Source of the DNA: Aldehydirespirator sp965203635
GTDB lineage: Bacteria; Actinomycetota; Acidimicrobiia; Acidimicrobiales; Aldehydirespiratoraceae
DNA: 64,000 bases
Direction of reading: 5' to 3'
Assembly (NCBI GenBank): GCA_965203635.1
Contig: OZ241903.1
Span: 2,728,001-2,792,000 of the forward strand
A program made the translations under genes and the position numbers. This document shows positions 1 through 8,802 of the stretch, piece after piece. The notes beneath the pieces were generated by a model, which was given only the letters and a program-made list of their open reading frames with translations, searched no databases and was not told where the DNA came from. Position 1 is the first letter of the stretch. Every line of letters begins with the position of its first letter.

Positions 1-185
1 ACGACCGCGATACCGGCGAACTGCGCTGGACGGCCACCGCGGTCGACCTGGTGTTCGGCTCCAACTCGCAGCTGCGGGCCATCGCCGAGGTCTACGGATC
101 CGACGACGCGCAGGAGAAGTTCGTGCATGACTTCGTGGCCGCCTGGCACAAGGTCATGAACCTGGACCGCTTCGACCTGTCCTGA
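1..185 (+). CDS. katG: Catalase-peroxidase KatG, C-terminal end (partial)
   Basis: Only the last 60 codons are in the window, in the frame that starts at base 3 and stops with TGA at 183-185. The translation contains the conserved KatG tail: DLVFGSNSQLRA, then AEVYGSDDAQEKFV and the terminal KVMNLDRFDLS. This part belongs to the C-terminal peroxidase-like domain, which supports the active site but does not bind haem. KatG is a cytoplasmic haem enzyme that removes hydrogen peroxide. The identification is firm because this C-terminus is highly characteristic. The 5' part lies outside the window, so neither the promoter nor the start can be judged. Confidence 0.95.
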   Translation, partial: DRDTGELRWTATAVDLVFGSNSQLRAIAEVYGSDDAQEKFVHDFVAAWHKVMNLDRFDLS

Positions 186-283
186 CGCCCCGGCAGGCCT
201 GAGGCTGGCCCAATCACGCGGAAATCGGCGACGATCAGGGCCCTAGTAGGCCGTCCATCGATGTTCGCCGGTGTCCGGACGAA

Positions 284-332
284 AATCTCGGTGCGACTTT
301 TGTGTAGCCACCACACAATTTCGTCCCGAGAT
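284..332. repeat. 49-bp imperfect palindromic repeat, copy 1
   Basis: First of three dispersed copies of the same length. The outer arms ATCTCGG and CCGAGAT pair perfectly. The inner arms TGTG and CACA pair around a short loop. It lies between the end of katG and the short-chain dehydrogenase start, both on the plus strand. Invariant blocks shared with the other copies are GGTGCGA near the left end, CACACA in the centre and TTTCG followed by CCCGAGAT at the right. It could be a REP-like element or a regulator site. Confidence 0.8.
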
Positions 333-367
333 CTATAGGAGCCGTTGCCGGTGGCACGCCTACCCTT

Positions 368-1129
368 GTGGCAATGCAGGACGGCAGGATCGCGCTGGTG
401 ACCGGCGCCGGCTCCGGTGTGGGCCGTGCCGCCGCAGTGGCCCTAGCCCGCAACGGCTGGCATGTGGTGGCCGTCGGCAGGCGGGCCGACCCGCTCGCCG
501 AGACCGTCGCCGACTGCGAGAGCGCCGACGGCTCGGGCTCGGCCGTGACGGCCGATGTGAGCGACCCGGCCGCGGTAGAGACCCTCTTCGAGAGGGTGCG
601 CGCCGATCACGGCCGTCTCGACCTGCTGTTCAACAACGCGGGCACGGCCGCGCCTCCGGTGCCGGTCGACGAGCTCGACGTCGAGCACTGGCAGCGGGTG
701 GTGGACGTGAACCTCACCGGCTCGTTCCTGTGCGCCCGGCAGGCGTTCGGACTGATGAAGGCCCAGGACCCGTCCGGGGGGCGGATCATCAACAACGGGT
801 CGGTGTCGGCCCATGTGCCCCGGCTCAACAGCGCGCCGTACACGGCCACCAAGCACGCCATCACCGGGCTGACCAAGTCGCTGGCGCTCGACGGCCGGCC
901 CTTCGGCATCACCTGCGGCCAGATCGACATCGGCAACGCCCTCACCCCTCTCACCACCCGGATGCCTGAGGGGGTGCTACAGGCCGACGGCAGTATCCGA
1001 CCCGAGCCGACCATGGACGCCGCCGATGTCGGCCGGGCGGTGGCCTACATGGCCAGCCTGCCCGCCGGCACCAACGTGCTCACCATGACGGTGATGGCCA
1101 GCGGCATGCCGTTCATCGGCCGGGGCTGA
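368..1129 (+). CDS. Short-chain dehydrogenase/reductase (SDR) family oxidoreductase
   Basis: This is a classical SDR of 253 residues, the usual size for the family. The NAD(P)-binding glycine motif TGAGSGVG is at residues 12-19, NNAG at 89-92, and the catalytic triad Ser145, Tyr158 and Lys162 (YTATK) is intact. The likely reaction is NAD(P)-dependent oxidation or reduction of a small alcohol or ketone in the cytoplasm; the substrate cannot be read from the sequence. The GTG at 368 and the ATG at 374 are both possible starts; the ATG gives the more usual SDR spacing to the glycine motif. A DenD-like sugar-acid dehydrogenase follows on the same strand about 100 bp later, so a role in sugar-acid metabolism is possible. 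Confidence 0.85.
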   Translation: MAMQDGRIALVTGAGSGVGRAAAVALARNGWHVVAVGRRADPLAETVADCESADGSGSAVTADVSDPAAVETLFERVRADHGRLDLLFNNAGTAAPPVPVDELDVEHWQRVVDVNLTGSFLCARQAFGLMKAQDPSGGRIINNGSVSAHVPRLNSAPYTATKHAITGLTKSLALDGRPFGITCGQIDIGNALTPLTTRMPEGVLQADGSIRPEPTMDAADVGRAVAYMASLPAGTNVLTMTVMASGMPFIGRG

Positions 1130-1223
1130 CGTGGCCCTGGTGGTCAATCGCTCGGCCCTGAACGGCCGGAGCTGACGTTGAGCCCGACAGTCAACCGCTC
1201 GCCCCTGGTCGGCCGGGGCTGAC
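1116..1223 (+). repeat. Degenerate tandem repeat, about 47-bp period, three units
   Basis: The end of the SDR gene (GGCCGGGGCTGAC at 1118-1130) recurs as GGCCGGAGCTGAC at 1164 and GGCCGGGGCTGAC at 1211. The sequence GTCAAyCGCTCG precedes the last two copies, at 1143 and 1190. The units have diverged. They look like a local slippage duplication of the gene's 3' end and fill the gap before the next gene. Confidence 0.6.
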
Positions 1224-1227
1224 TCCG

Positions 1228-2190
1228 GTGCGGGTCCTCATCACCGGCGGCGCGGGCATGCTCGGCCGCAAGCTGACCGGGCGGCTGTTGGAGCGGGGCC
1301 GTCTGCGGGGTGAGCGCATCGACGCCATCGACCTGGTCGACCTGGTCGAGGCCTCGATCGAGTCCGAGCTTTGCACCGCCCATGTCGCCGACCTGTCCCG
1401 CCCGGGCGAGGCCGAGACGCTGGTCGCGCTGGAACCCGACGTGGTGTTCCATCTCGCCGCGGTGGTCTCCGCCGAGGCCGAGGCCGACTTCGACAAGGGC
1501 ATGGCGGTCAACCTCGACGGCACCCGGCAGCTGTTCGACGCCATCCGCCTCTCCCCCATCACACCCCGGGTGGTCTACACCTCGTCGATCGCGGTGTTCG
1601 GCGCGCCGTTCCCCGATCCCATTCCCGACGACTTCCATCCCACCCCGCTCACCTCCTACGGCACCCAGAAACTGATCGGCGAGGCCCTGCTGGCCGACTA
1701 CTCCCGGCGCGGGTTCTTCGACGGCATCGGGATCCGGCTCCCTACCGTCAGCGTCCGTCCCGGCGCGCCCAACGCGGCCGCGTCGAGCTTCTTCTCCGGC
1801 ATCATCCGCGAGCCCCTTCACGGCCTGGAGGCCGAGCTGCCGGTGAGCCGCGACGTGCGCCATCCACACGCCAGCCCCCGGGCCGCGGTCGGGTTCCTGG
1901 TCCATGCCGCCGAGATCGACACGTCACGGCTGGCCGACCGCCCCAACCTCACCATGCCGGGCGTGTCGGCCACGGTCGGCGAGCAGATCGAGGCCCTCGG
2001 CCGGGTGGCCGGCCCCGACGCCGCGGCGCTGATCACCGAGTCCCCCGACCCAGTCGTCGCGGGAATCGTCGCCGGGTGGCCCCAGCGCTTCGACACCGCC
2101 CGCGCCGACGCCCTCGGGTTCACGGCCGACGACAGCTACGACGACATAATCCGGGCCTACATCGAAGACGACTTTCCCGGGCGCGATTGA
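1228..2190 (+). CDS. denD: NAD-dependent epimerase/dehydratase, D-erythronate dehydrogenase-like
   Basis: This is an extended SDR of 320 residues. GGAGMLG at residues 7-13 binds the nucleotide. Ser119/Ser120 with Tyr144 and Lys148 (SYGTQK) form the catalytic site. The stretches TSSIAVFG, TSYGTQKLIGE and LPTVSVRPG, plus the AASSFFSGIIREPL block, are typical of DenD, which oxidises D-erythronate at C2 to 2-oxo-tetronate. Assignment is by family resemblance; the partner kinase and isomerase of the erythronate pathway are not in the window. The start is GTG. The gene follows the SDR gene on the same strand and may share its transcript. Other sugar-acid or sugar-nucleotide substrates cannot be excluded. 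Confidence 0.75.
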   Translation: MRVLITGGAGMLGRKLTGRLLERGRLRGERIDAIDLVDLVEASIESELCTAHVADLSRPGEAETLVALEPDVVFHLAAVVSAEAEADFDKGMAVNLDGTRQLFDAIRLSPITPRVVYTSSIAVFGAPFPDPIPDDFHPTPLTSYGTQKLIGEALLADYSRRGFFDGIGIRLPTVSVRPGAPNAAASSFFSGIIREPLHGLEAELPVSRDVRHPHASPRAAVGFLVHAAEIDTSRLADRPNLTMPGVSATVGEQIEALGRVAGPDAAALITESPDPVVAGIVAGWPQRFDTARADALGFTADDSYDDIIRAYIEDDFPGRD

Positions 2191-2197
2191 GCCGCCG

Positions 2198-2458
2198 TCA
2201 CGCTCGACGGGAACCCGCTTCGACGATCGCGGTGACGGTCTTGCGGCCGAGCCCCGACGTCTCGGCGATCTGCCTCAGCGAGGCGCCCACGCGGTGGGCG
2301 GCGCGGATCATGTCATCGCGGATGGCGATCTCCTTGTCGGCCCGCTCCGCACTCAAGCCGACCACGGCCAGCGCAACGCCGACCTCGTAGTCGAGGCCGG
2401 ACCGGTACTTGTCCATCGCCGCGATCGCTGCGGAGACTTCGGCTTCCGTGTAGCTCAT
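2198..2458 (-). CDS. Small helix-turn-helix protein
   Basis: An 86-residue protein. The last third (VGASLRQIAETSGLGRKT) reads as a helix-turn-helix, in which residues 57-75 would recognise DNA. The N-terminal half is helical and acidic, perhaps a dimerisation segment. Its ATG overlaps the stop of an upstream 53-codon gene (ATGA), so the two are co-translated. The pair resembles a small regulator or antitoxin operon. No toxin domain is recognised in either gene, and a family name cannot be given. Confidence 0.6.
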   Translation of the reverse strand: MSYTEAEVSAAIAAMDKYRSGLDYEVGVALAVVGLSAERADKEIAIRDDMIRAAHRVGASLRQIAETSGLGRKTVTAIVEAGSRRA

Positions 2459-2616
2459 AGACCCTCCCGCAGGCTGCCAGCCAGCTTGTCGCGGATGCCC
2501 AGGAGGGTCGCGACGCGCGGCGACAGATCGCCGGACGCTTCGGCGATGTTGAGATGGGCGGCGACCATCCCCAGCAGCTCCAGGGCTTCGATCCGCTCCA
2601 ACTCAACCCGCACCAT
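2455..2616 (-). CDS. Small unknown protein, first gene of the HTH operon
   Basis: A 53-codon reading frame starting MVRVELERIEALELLG and ending SLREGL. It is mainly amphipathic helix, with no cysteines and no membrane segment. Its stop overlaps the start of the following HTH gene by four bases, which argues that it is real in spite of its size. Immediately upstream, TGGTCCA (2617-2623) and TGGACCA (2648-2654) form an inverted repeat in an unusually AT-rich stretch, a plausible autoregulatory operator and promoter. The function is unknown; it could be one half of a toxin-antitoxin-like pair. Confidence 0.55.
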   Translation of the reverse strand: MVRVELERIEALELLGMVAAHLNIAEASGDLSPRVATLLGIRDKLAGSLREGL

Positions 2617-2654
2617 TGGTCCATATCGTACCACTATTGGCCCCTACTGGACCA
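2617..2654 (-). promoter_or_regulatory. Putative operator/promoter of the small HTH operon
   Basis: Inverted arms TGGTCCA (2617-2623) and TGGACCA (2648-2654) flank a stretch of lower GC immediately before the ATG at 2616. The position is right for autoregulation by the HTH protein encoded by the operon. There is no direct evidence of binding. Confidence 0.4.
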
Positions 2655-2674
2655 CCTGCGGGAAGGGTTGTGGC

Positions 2675-3063
2675 CTAGCTGCGGGGTCGCTTGTGCTCGG
2701 AGTCGTAGACGGCTTCGCGGTGGCGGGTTGCCGGGCAGCGCGTGCCGTACACGTCGATAGTGAAGCCGGTTTCGACAGCCGCGTAGCGTCCCTCGACGTA
2801 GCCGAGACAGACCCGGGTGCCAGTCCGGAAGCCCGTGCCGGCCGAGACTGCGTTGGGCAGCCCGAGCGTGTTGAGCAGTTGGGCCGCAGCGGCGGAGGCC
2901 ATCGCGGCCTCCCCTCCCCCGCCGGTCATGGCTCCGGTGCGCAGGTCCGACACGAACGGCATGAAGGCGTGGATGGCCGGGTGGCCCGGCTTGATGGCGT
3001 CGATCAGCACGACGGCGGCCAGGATCTCGGCCAGCCCCCCGGCTCCGGCGCCTGGCCATCGGC
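2675..3063 (-). pseudogene. Trimethylamine methyltransferase (MttB) family gene fragment
   Basis: This frame runs directly on from the end of the dehydratase gene without its own credible start. Between about 3030 and 2840 it encodes AVVLIDAIKPGHPAIHAF, then FVSDLRTGAMTGGGGEAAM, then AAQLLNTLGLPNAVSAG. This is the pattern of the internal part of MttB-family corrinoid methyltransferases (RPG-P, SDLRTG, GGSGE, YGLP-V). Members of the family are about 470-520 residues, so only about a fifth is present. After SAGTG the resemblance stops and the frame continues with an unrelated Arg-rich tail to the stop at 2675. It is best read as a decayed remnant joined to other sequence, not a working gene. 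Confidence 0.6.
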
Positions 3064-3066
3064 GGG

Positions 3067-4938
3067 TCAGTGGTTGTGGCGGGGAAGGTCCTTGGTGCGG
3101 GAGGTGTCCTGGTACTTCAGGGCGGGGCGCAGGACCATGCCCTCGTCCATCTGGGTCACCATCGACCGCTGGATCTCCTGCCAGGGAGTGTGCGACTCCG
3201 GCACCGGGTAGCCGCCCGAGGCCTCGAGTTCGGCCCGGCGCCGCTCGATCTCGGCCTCGTCGACGAGCATGTCGGCCCGGCCGCGGCGCAGGTCGATGCG
3301 GATCCGGTCGCCGGTTCGCAGCAACGCCAGCCCGCCGCCGGCCGCGGCCTCGGGCGAGGCGTTGAGGATCGAGGGCGACCCGGAGGTGCCCGACTGGCGG
3401 CCGTCGCCGATGCACGGCAGCGAGTGCACCCCTCGCACCAGCAGCGCGGCCGGGGGCTGCATGTTGACCGCCTCGGCCGCGCCGGGGTAGCCGATCGGCC
3501 CGACCCCGCGCACGATGAGCATGCAGTGCTCGTCGATGTCGAGGTCGGGGTCCTCGATGCGGGCCCGGTAGTCCTCGGGCCCGTCGAACACGATGGCCCG
3601 CCCCTCGAACGCGTCGGGGTCGTCGGGGTCGGACAGGTAGCGCTGCCGGAACTCGTCGGAGATGACGCTGGTCTTCATGATGGCGCTGTCGAACAGGTTG
3701 CCCGACAGGTGCACGAAGCCGGCGTCCTCCAGCAGCGGCTCGTCGGTGGTGCGGATCACGGCGGGATCGGCGATGCCCGCCTCCCCGCAGTTCTGTCCGA
3801 TGGTGCGGCCGTTGGCGGTGATCGCGTCGGGATGGGGAAGCAGCCCGCCCCGCATGAGCTCGCCCACCACCGCGGGGACCCCTCCGGCGTGGTGGAAGTC
3901 CTCTCCCAGGTACTCCCCCGCGGGCATGAGGTTCACCAGCAGCGGCACGGCCAGCCCGTGCTTCTGCCAGTCGTCGTTGTCGAGGGCGACGCCGAGGTGC
4001 GCGGCGACCGCGTTGAGGTGGATCGGGGCGTTGCTCGATCCGCCGATGGCGGAGTTCACCACGATGGCGTTCTCGAAGGCCTGCCGGGTCATGATGTCGG
4101 AGGGGCGCAGGTCCTCCCGCACCATCTCGACGATGCGCACCCCGGTGCGGTAGGCCATCTGGCCCCGCTCCCGGTGCGGCGCGGGGATGGCGGCCGAGCC
4201 CGGCAGCTGCATCCCCAGCGCCTCGGTCAGGCTGTTCATGGTGGTGGCGGTGCCCATGGTGGAGCAGTAGCCCACCGACGGCGCGGCCGAGGCCACCAGG
4301 TCGACGAAGCCGGTCTCGTCGACCTCGCCGGCGGCGTAGAGCTCGCGGGCCTTCCAGATGATGGTGCCCGAGCCGGTGCGCCGGCCCTCGTGCCAGCCGC
4401 TGAGCATGGGGCCCACCGACAGCGCGATGGCGGGCAGGTTGACGGTGGCCGCGGCCATCAGGCATGCCGGGGTGGTCTTGTCGCAGCCGATGGTGAGCAC
4501 CACCCCGTCGAGGGGATAGCCCTGGAGCACCTCGACGATGCTGAGGTAGGCCAGGTTGCGGTCGAGCGCGGCGTTGGGCCGCTTGCCGGTCTCCTGGATG
4601 GGGTGCACGCCGAACTCGAAGGCGATCCCGCCCGCCTCCCGGATGCCCTCGCGGACCCGTTTGGCCAGTTCCAGGTGGTGCCGGTTGCACGGCGACAGGT
4701 CCGAGCCGGTCTGGGCGATCCCGATCATGGGCTTGCCGGACTGGAGCTCCTCGCGGGTGAGTCCGTAGTTGGCGTAGCGCTCGAGGTAGATCCCCGACAT
4801 GAGCGGATCGTCCACGATGTCGAACCAGGCCGCCGACCGCAGCCCGCCCCGGCCGGGCCCCGGATCGGGACGGGACGGGCCGGACGGGTGCAGCGGGCGG
4901 GGTTCGCCGGATCCGGGGGAAGCAGTCATCGCAGCCAC
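3067..4938 (-). CDS. xylD: IlvD/Edd-family dehydratase, D-xylonate dehydratase-like
   Basis: A 623-residue member of the Fe-S dehydratase family. Cluster cysteines are visible in SPCNRHH, in GCDKTTPAC and in GYCSTMGTATT. The blocks SGTSGSPSILNASPEAA, YLERYANYGLT and the C-terminal LPRHNH closely follow the pattern of Caulobacter-type D-xylonate dehydratase (sugar acid to 2-keto-3-deoxy acid). The reaction is in the cytoplasm. The N-terminus has about 30 extra Pro/Gly-rich residues; an ATG nine bases downstream of the first is also possible. It lies downstream of kynureninase (27 bp gap) and may be the last gene of the Liv-kynU transcript. Arabonate or related acids are possible alternative substrates. 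Confidence 0.8.
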   Translation of the reverse strand: MAAMTASPGSGEPRPLHPSGPSRPDPGPGRGGLRSAAWFDIVDDPLMSGIYLERYANYGLTREELQSGKPMIGIAQTGSDLSPCNRHHLELAKRVREGIREAGGIAFEFGVHPIQETGKRPNAALDRNLAYLSIVEVLQGYPLDGVVLTIGCDKTTPACLMAAATVNLPAIALSVGPMLSGWHEGRRTGSGTIIWKARELYAAGEVDETGFVDLVASAAPSVGYCSTMGTATTMNSLTEALGMQLPGSAAIPAPHRERGQMAYRTGVRIVEMVREDLRPSDIMTRQAFENAIVVNSAIGGSSNAPIHLNAVAAHLGVALDNDDWQKHGLAVPLLVNLMPAGEYLGEDFHHAGGVPAVVGELMRGGLLPHPDAITANGRTIGQNCGEAGIADPAVIRTTDEPLLEDAGFVHLSGNLFDSAIMKTSVISDEFRQRYLSDPDDPDAFEGRAIVFDGPEDYRARIEDPDLDIDEHCMLIVRGVGPIGYPGAAEAVNMQPPAALLVRGVHSLPCIGDGRQSGTSGSPSILNASPEAAAGGGLALLRTGDRIRIDLRRGRADMLVDEAEIERRRAELEASGGYPVPESHTPWQEIQRSMVTQMDEGMVLRPALKYQDTSRTKDLPRHNH

Positions 4939-4965
4939 GCTAGGCGCTGGCCGGCGAGTTGGGGC

Positions 4966-6276
4966 TCAGCGGGAGGCCTCGTCGAGCACGCGGTCCAGGA
5001 CGCCCACGAAGCGGTGGATGTCGGTGAACGAGTTGTACAGGGGCACCGGCGCGGCCCGGATCACGTCGGGGTAGCGCCAGTCGCAGACGACGTCGGCGTC
5101 CTCCAGTGCCTGATGCACGGCCCGGCCGTCGACGCCGGGCATCTTGACCCGCAGCGCGTACTGGCAGCCCCGCTCGGCCGGCGCGGTCGGTGTGATGGTT
5201 TCCACCCGGTCGCCGATCACCTCGGCCAGGAGCATGTCCAGGTATTCGATCTGCCGTTGCGACTTGGCCCGCAACGGCTCCATTCCGCCGGCCCGGTCGA
5301 ACACGTCGAGCGACGCCCGCAGGGCGGCCATGGTGAGGATGGGCGGGTTGGAGAGCTGCCACGACTCGACCGTGCCGATGGGATCGAAGACGGTGCCCAT
5401 CTCGAAGCGGATGTCGGGGCGCTGGCCCCACCATCCCAGGAACTTGGGCAGCGACCGGTCGCCGGCGTGGCGGTCGTGCACGAAGGCGCCGCCGACGGTG
5501 CCCGGGCCGCCGTTGAGGTACTTGTAGCTGCACCAGGCTGCGAAGTCGACGTTCCAGTCGTGCAAGGCCAGCGGGATGTTGCCCACCGCGTGGGCGAGGT
5601 CGAAGCCGACCCGGGCGCCGGCGTCGTGGGCTGCGGCCGCGATCTCCGCCATCGGGAGCACCTGGCCGGTGTAGTACTGGACTCCGGGGAGCATCACCAG
5701 CGCCAGCTCAGGGCCGTGCTCGGCTATGAGGGCCAGCAGGTCGTCGGGCCGCAGCGTCTCCGAGCCTGCCCGCGGGCGGGCGACAACCAGCGACTCGGCC
5801 GGATCGTGGCCCCGCTGGCGGATCTGGCTCTCGACCGCGAAGTGGTCGCTGGGGAAGGCGTGGTCCTCGATGAGGATCTTGTGCCGCTCGGGGGTGGGGT
5901 CGTAGAAGCTCACCATCAGCAGGTGCAGGTTGACGGTGAGCGAGTTCATGGCGACGACCTCGTTGGGGCGCCCGCCGACGAGCCGCCCCAGCGAGCCGGT
6001 CAGCAGCTCGTGATAGGGCAGCCACGCCAGCTCGCCCTCGAAGTGAGCGGCCGCGCCGAGTCGGGCCCACCGTTCCAGCTCGGCGTTCACGTAGCCGGCC
6101 GCGGCCCGGGGCACGGCTCCCAGAGAGTTCCCGACGAGGTAGACCTGCGGCGACCCGTCCCGACCCTCCGGAAGGTGGAACTCGTCGCGGAACGAGGCCA
6201 GCGGATCGGCCGCGTCCAGGGCCGCCGCGGTCTCGGCGCCGGTAGTGAGCACGATGCCCGAACCGGTCATGAGCAC
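4966..6276 (-). CDS. kynU: Kynureninase
   Basis: A PLP-dependent fold-type I enzyme of 436 residues, cleaving kynurenine or 3-hydroxykynurenine to anthranilate or 3-hydroxyanthranilate plus alanine. YLVGNSLG is at residues 46-53, the PLP-binding FDLAHAVGN around 225-233 (Asp226, His229), and the Schiff-base lysine is Lys252 in SYKYLNGGPG. PKFLGWWGQ and FDPIGTVESWQLSNPPI are further kynureninase signatures. It begins 24 bases after the stop of livF, so it appears to be transcribed with the upstream Liv transporter. That coupling suggests the transporter imports kynurenine or a related compound. Start alternatives exist within the first eight codons. Confidence 0.95.
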   Translation of the reverse strand: MLMTGSGIVLTTGAETAAALDAADPLASFRDEFHLPEGRDGSPQVYLVGNSLGAVPRAAAGYVNAELERWARLGAAAHFEGELAWLPYHELLTGSLGRLVGGRPNEVVAMNSLTVNLHLLMVSFYDPTPERHKILIEDHAFPSDHFAVESQIRQRGHDPAESLVVARPRAGSETLRPDDLLALIAEHGPELALVMLPGVQYYTGQVLPMAEIAAAAHDAGARVGFDLAHAVGNIPLALHDWNVDFAAWCSYKYLNGGPGTVGGAFVHDRHAGDRSLPKFLGWWGQRPDIRFEMGTVFDPIGTVESWQLSNPPILTMAALRASLDVFDRAGGMEPLRAKSQRQIEYLDMLLAEVIGDRVETITPTAPAERGCQYALRVKMPGVDGRAVHQALEDADVVCDWRYPDVIRAAPVPLYNSFTDIHRFVGVLDRVLDEASR

Positions 6277-6300
6277 CCACCCCAGGCGTCGCGGTCCAAC

Positions 6301-7008
<708 letters not shown>

Positions 7009-7010
7009 GG

Positions 7011-7760
7011 TCAGCTCTCCGTGTCATCGCGCAGATACAGGCGGTGAACGTCTGGATCGGCTCGGATGTCGTCGGGATCGCCCGAAGCGATGAGCGAGCC
7101 CTGGTGCAGCACCGATATGCGGTCGGCGACGGAGAACACGACGTCCATGTCGTGCTCCACCAGCAGCACCGCGATGGTCTCCGCCAGGCCCCGGATCAAC
7201 TCGGCCAGCCGGCCCGCCTCGTCGGGGGCCATGCCCGCCATGGGCTCGTCCAGCAGGAGCACCTGGGGGTCCGAGGCCATGGCCATGGCGATCTCCAGCT
7301 GGCGGGTCTGGCCGTGGGACAGCCGCTGGGTCGACACGGTGGCCTCCTCCCCCAGGCCGACCTGGTCGAGGAGAACCTCCGCCCGTTCGACGCGTCCCGC
7401 ATTCCGGGCTGCCGGGCGAAAGAACCTGAAGCTGTGGCGGTCCATCGCCTGGAGGGCGAGCTCGACGTTCTCTCTCGCCGTGAAGTCCCGGAAGACGGAG
7501 GACACCTGGTAGCTGCGGGCGACGCCCGCGTGGACCCGCTGCGGGAGGCTCAACTCCGTGATGTCCGCACCGTCGAGCCATACCGTCCCGGCGTCGGGCC
7601 GCAGCTCGCCCGAGAGCTGGGCCAGCGCGGTGGTCTTTCCCGCTCCGTTTGGGCCGATGAGCGCGTGGATCTCGCCCGACGCCACCGACAGCGCCAGGTC
7701 GTCGGTGACCACCAGCCCGCCGAAGGCCTTCTGCAGTCCCCGGCACGACAGCTCAGTCAT
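7011..7760 (-). CDS. livG: Branched-chain-type ABC transporter ATPase (LivG)
   Basis: A 249-residue ATPase. GPNGAGKTT is Walker A (residues 37-45). The Q-loop region reads VARSYQVSSVF, the signature is LSHGQTRQLEI, Walker B is VLLLDEPMAGM, and the switch is LLVEHDMDVVF. The C-terminal insertion with IASGDPDDIRADPDV is the LivG-type tail. It overlaps livM by eight bases, so the subunits are translationally coupled. It works with LivF, LivH, LivM and the binding protein encoded at 9801-11183. Confidence 0.93.
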   Translation of the reverse strand: MTELSCRGLQKAFGGLVVTDDLALSVASGEIHALIGPNGAGKTTALAQLSGELRPDAGTVWLDGADITELSLPQRVHAGVARSYQVSSVFRDFTARENVELALQAMDRHSFRFFRPAARNAGRVERAEVLLDQVGLGEEATVSTQRLSHGQTRQLEIAMAMASDPQVLLLDEPMAGMAPDEAGRLAELIRGLAETIAVLLVEHDMDVVFSVADRISVLHQGSLIASGDPDDIRADPDVHRLYLRDDTES

Positions 7761-8802
7761 GGCTCCGCCTCGAGCCGAGCAGCGTTCCGGTCAGTCCCCT
7801 GGGCGCTCCCAGCACTATCGCGAGCAGGCCGACGCCGACAAAGAACTGCCAGTTGTCGGTGACGTCTATCGAGAGCTCCTCCAGCAGGAACAGCGCGCCG
7901 GCGCCGATCACGCCGCCGATCAGGCTGCCCAGCCCGCCAACGATCACCATGACCAGCAACTCGCCCGACTCGGTCCACTCGGCGAACGACGGCGACAGGA
8001 ACTGCGACTCGGTCACGGCCATGGCGCCGGCCAGCGAGGTGATGGCGGCGGACAGGGCGAAGGCGGCCAGCCGGTACCGGTAGGTCTGGTAGCCGAGCGC
8101 GGCCATGCGCGCCATGTTGCTGCGGCAGCCTCGCACCACCCGGCCGAACGGTGATCTGACCACCAGGTTCAGGATCACCGTGAAGGCCACCAGCACGGCG
8201 AAACACACGTAGAAGAAGACGGTGTCGTCCGACGCGTCGAGCGGTCCGATGGCTCGGCGGGCCGCGAACAGCCCGACGCCGTCGTCGCCGCCGTAGATCT
8301 CGAGCGCGTTGAACAGGAAGTAGATCATCTGGTTGAACGCCAGGGTCGCCATGATGAAGTAGACGCCCTTGGTGCGCAGGCTCAGCCCGCCGATCACCAG
8401 CCCCAGCAGCGCGCCGACAACCGTGGCCAGGGGCCAGGTCACGAGCGCCTGGTCCGTTCCGGGAATCCCGAGGAGCCGGGAACCGTCCAGGCTGTGGTAT
8501 GTCAGCGCGCCCGCGGTGTATGCGCCGGCGCCGAGGAACGTCGCGTGGCCCAGGCTGACCATCCCCCCGTATCCCATGACGAAGTCGAGACTCATCGCGG
8601 CCAGCCCGAAGATGACCACCCGGGTGAGCACGGTCACCAGATAGCCCCGACCGCCGGCATCGACCCACAGCGGCGCCACCGAAAGCAGCGCCAGGAATAC
8701 CACGGTCAGCCCGATGTGCCATCGGGAGGGGCCCCACGCCCAGAATCCGAGGCGGATGCCGGTGCGCCCGGGGCTCGACCGGGCGGTCTGCGGATCACTC
8801 AT
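7753..8802 (-). CDS. livM: Branched-chain-type ABC transporter permease (LivM)
   Basis: An integral membrane permease of 349 residues with eight or more hydrophobic segments. The LivM core is visible: MSLDFVMGYGGMVSLGHATFLGAGAY near residues 92-117, LRTKGVYFIMATLAFNQMIYF, and the EAA-like loop RVVRGCRSNMARMAALGY. A short charged N-terminal extension precedes the first helix. It overlaps both neighbours (livG and livH) by eight bases, a compact operon. Transport specificity lies mainly in the binding protein. Confidence 0.92.
   Translation of the reverse strand: MSDPQTARSSPGRTGIRLGFWAWGPSRWHIGLTVVFLALLSVAPLWVDAGGRGYLVTVLTRVVIFGLAAMSLDFVMGYGGMVSLGHATFLGAGAYTAGALTYHSLDGSRLLGIPGTDQALVTWPLATVVGALLGLVIGGLSLRTKGVYFIMATLAFNQMIYFLFNALEIYGGDDGVGLFAARRAIGPLDASDDTVFFYVCFAVLVAFTVILNLVVRSPFGRVVRGCRSNMARMAALGYQTYRYRLAAFALSAAITSLAGAMAVTESQFLSPSFAEWTESGELLVMVIVGGLGSLIGGVIGAGALFLLEELSIDVTDNWQFFVGVGLLAIVLGAPRGLTGTLLGSRRSHD

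Noticed and set aside
2675..4690. 671-codon minus-strand frame as a single long protein
   Set aside because: Most of it is a shadow of the dehydratase gene; only the part after 3063 carries a real resemblance (MttB fragment).
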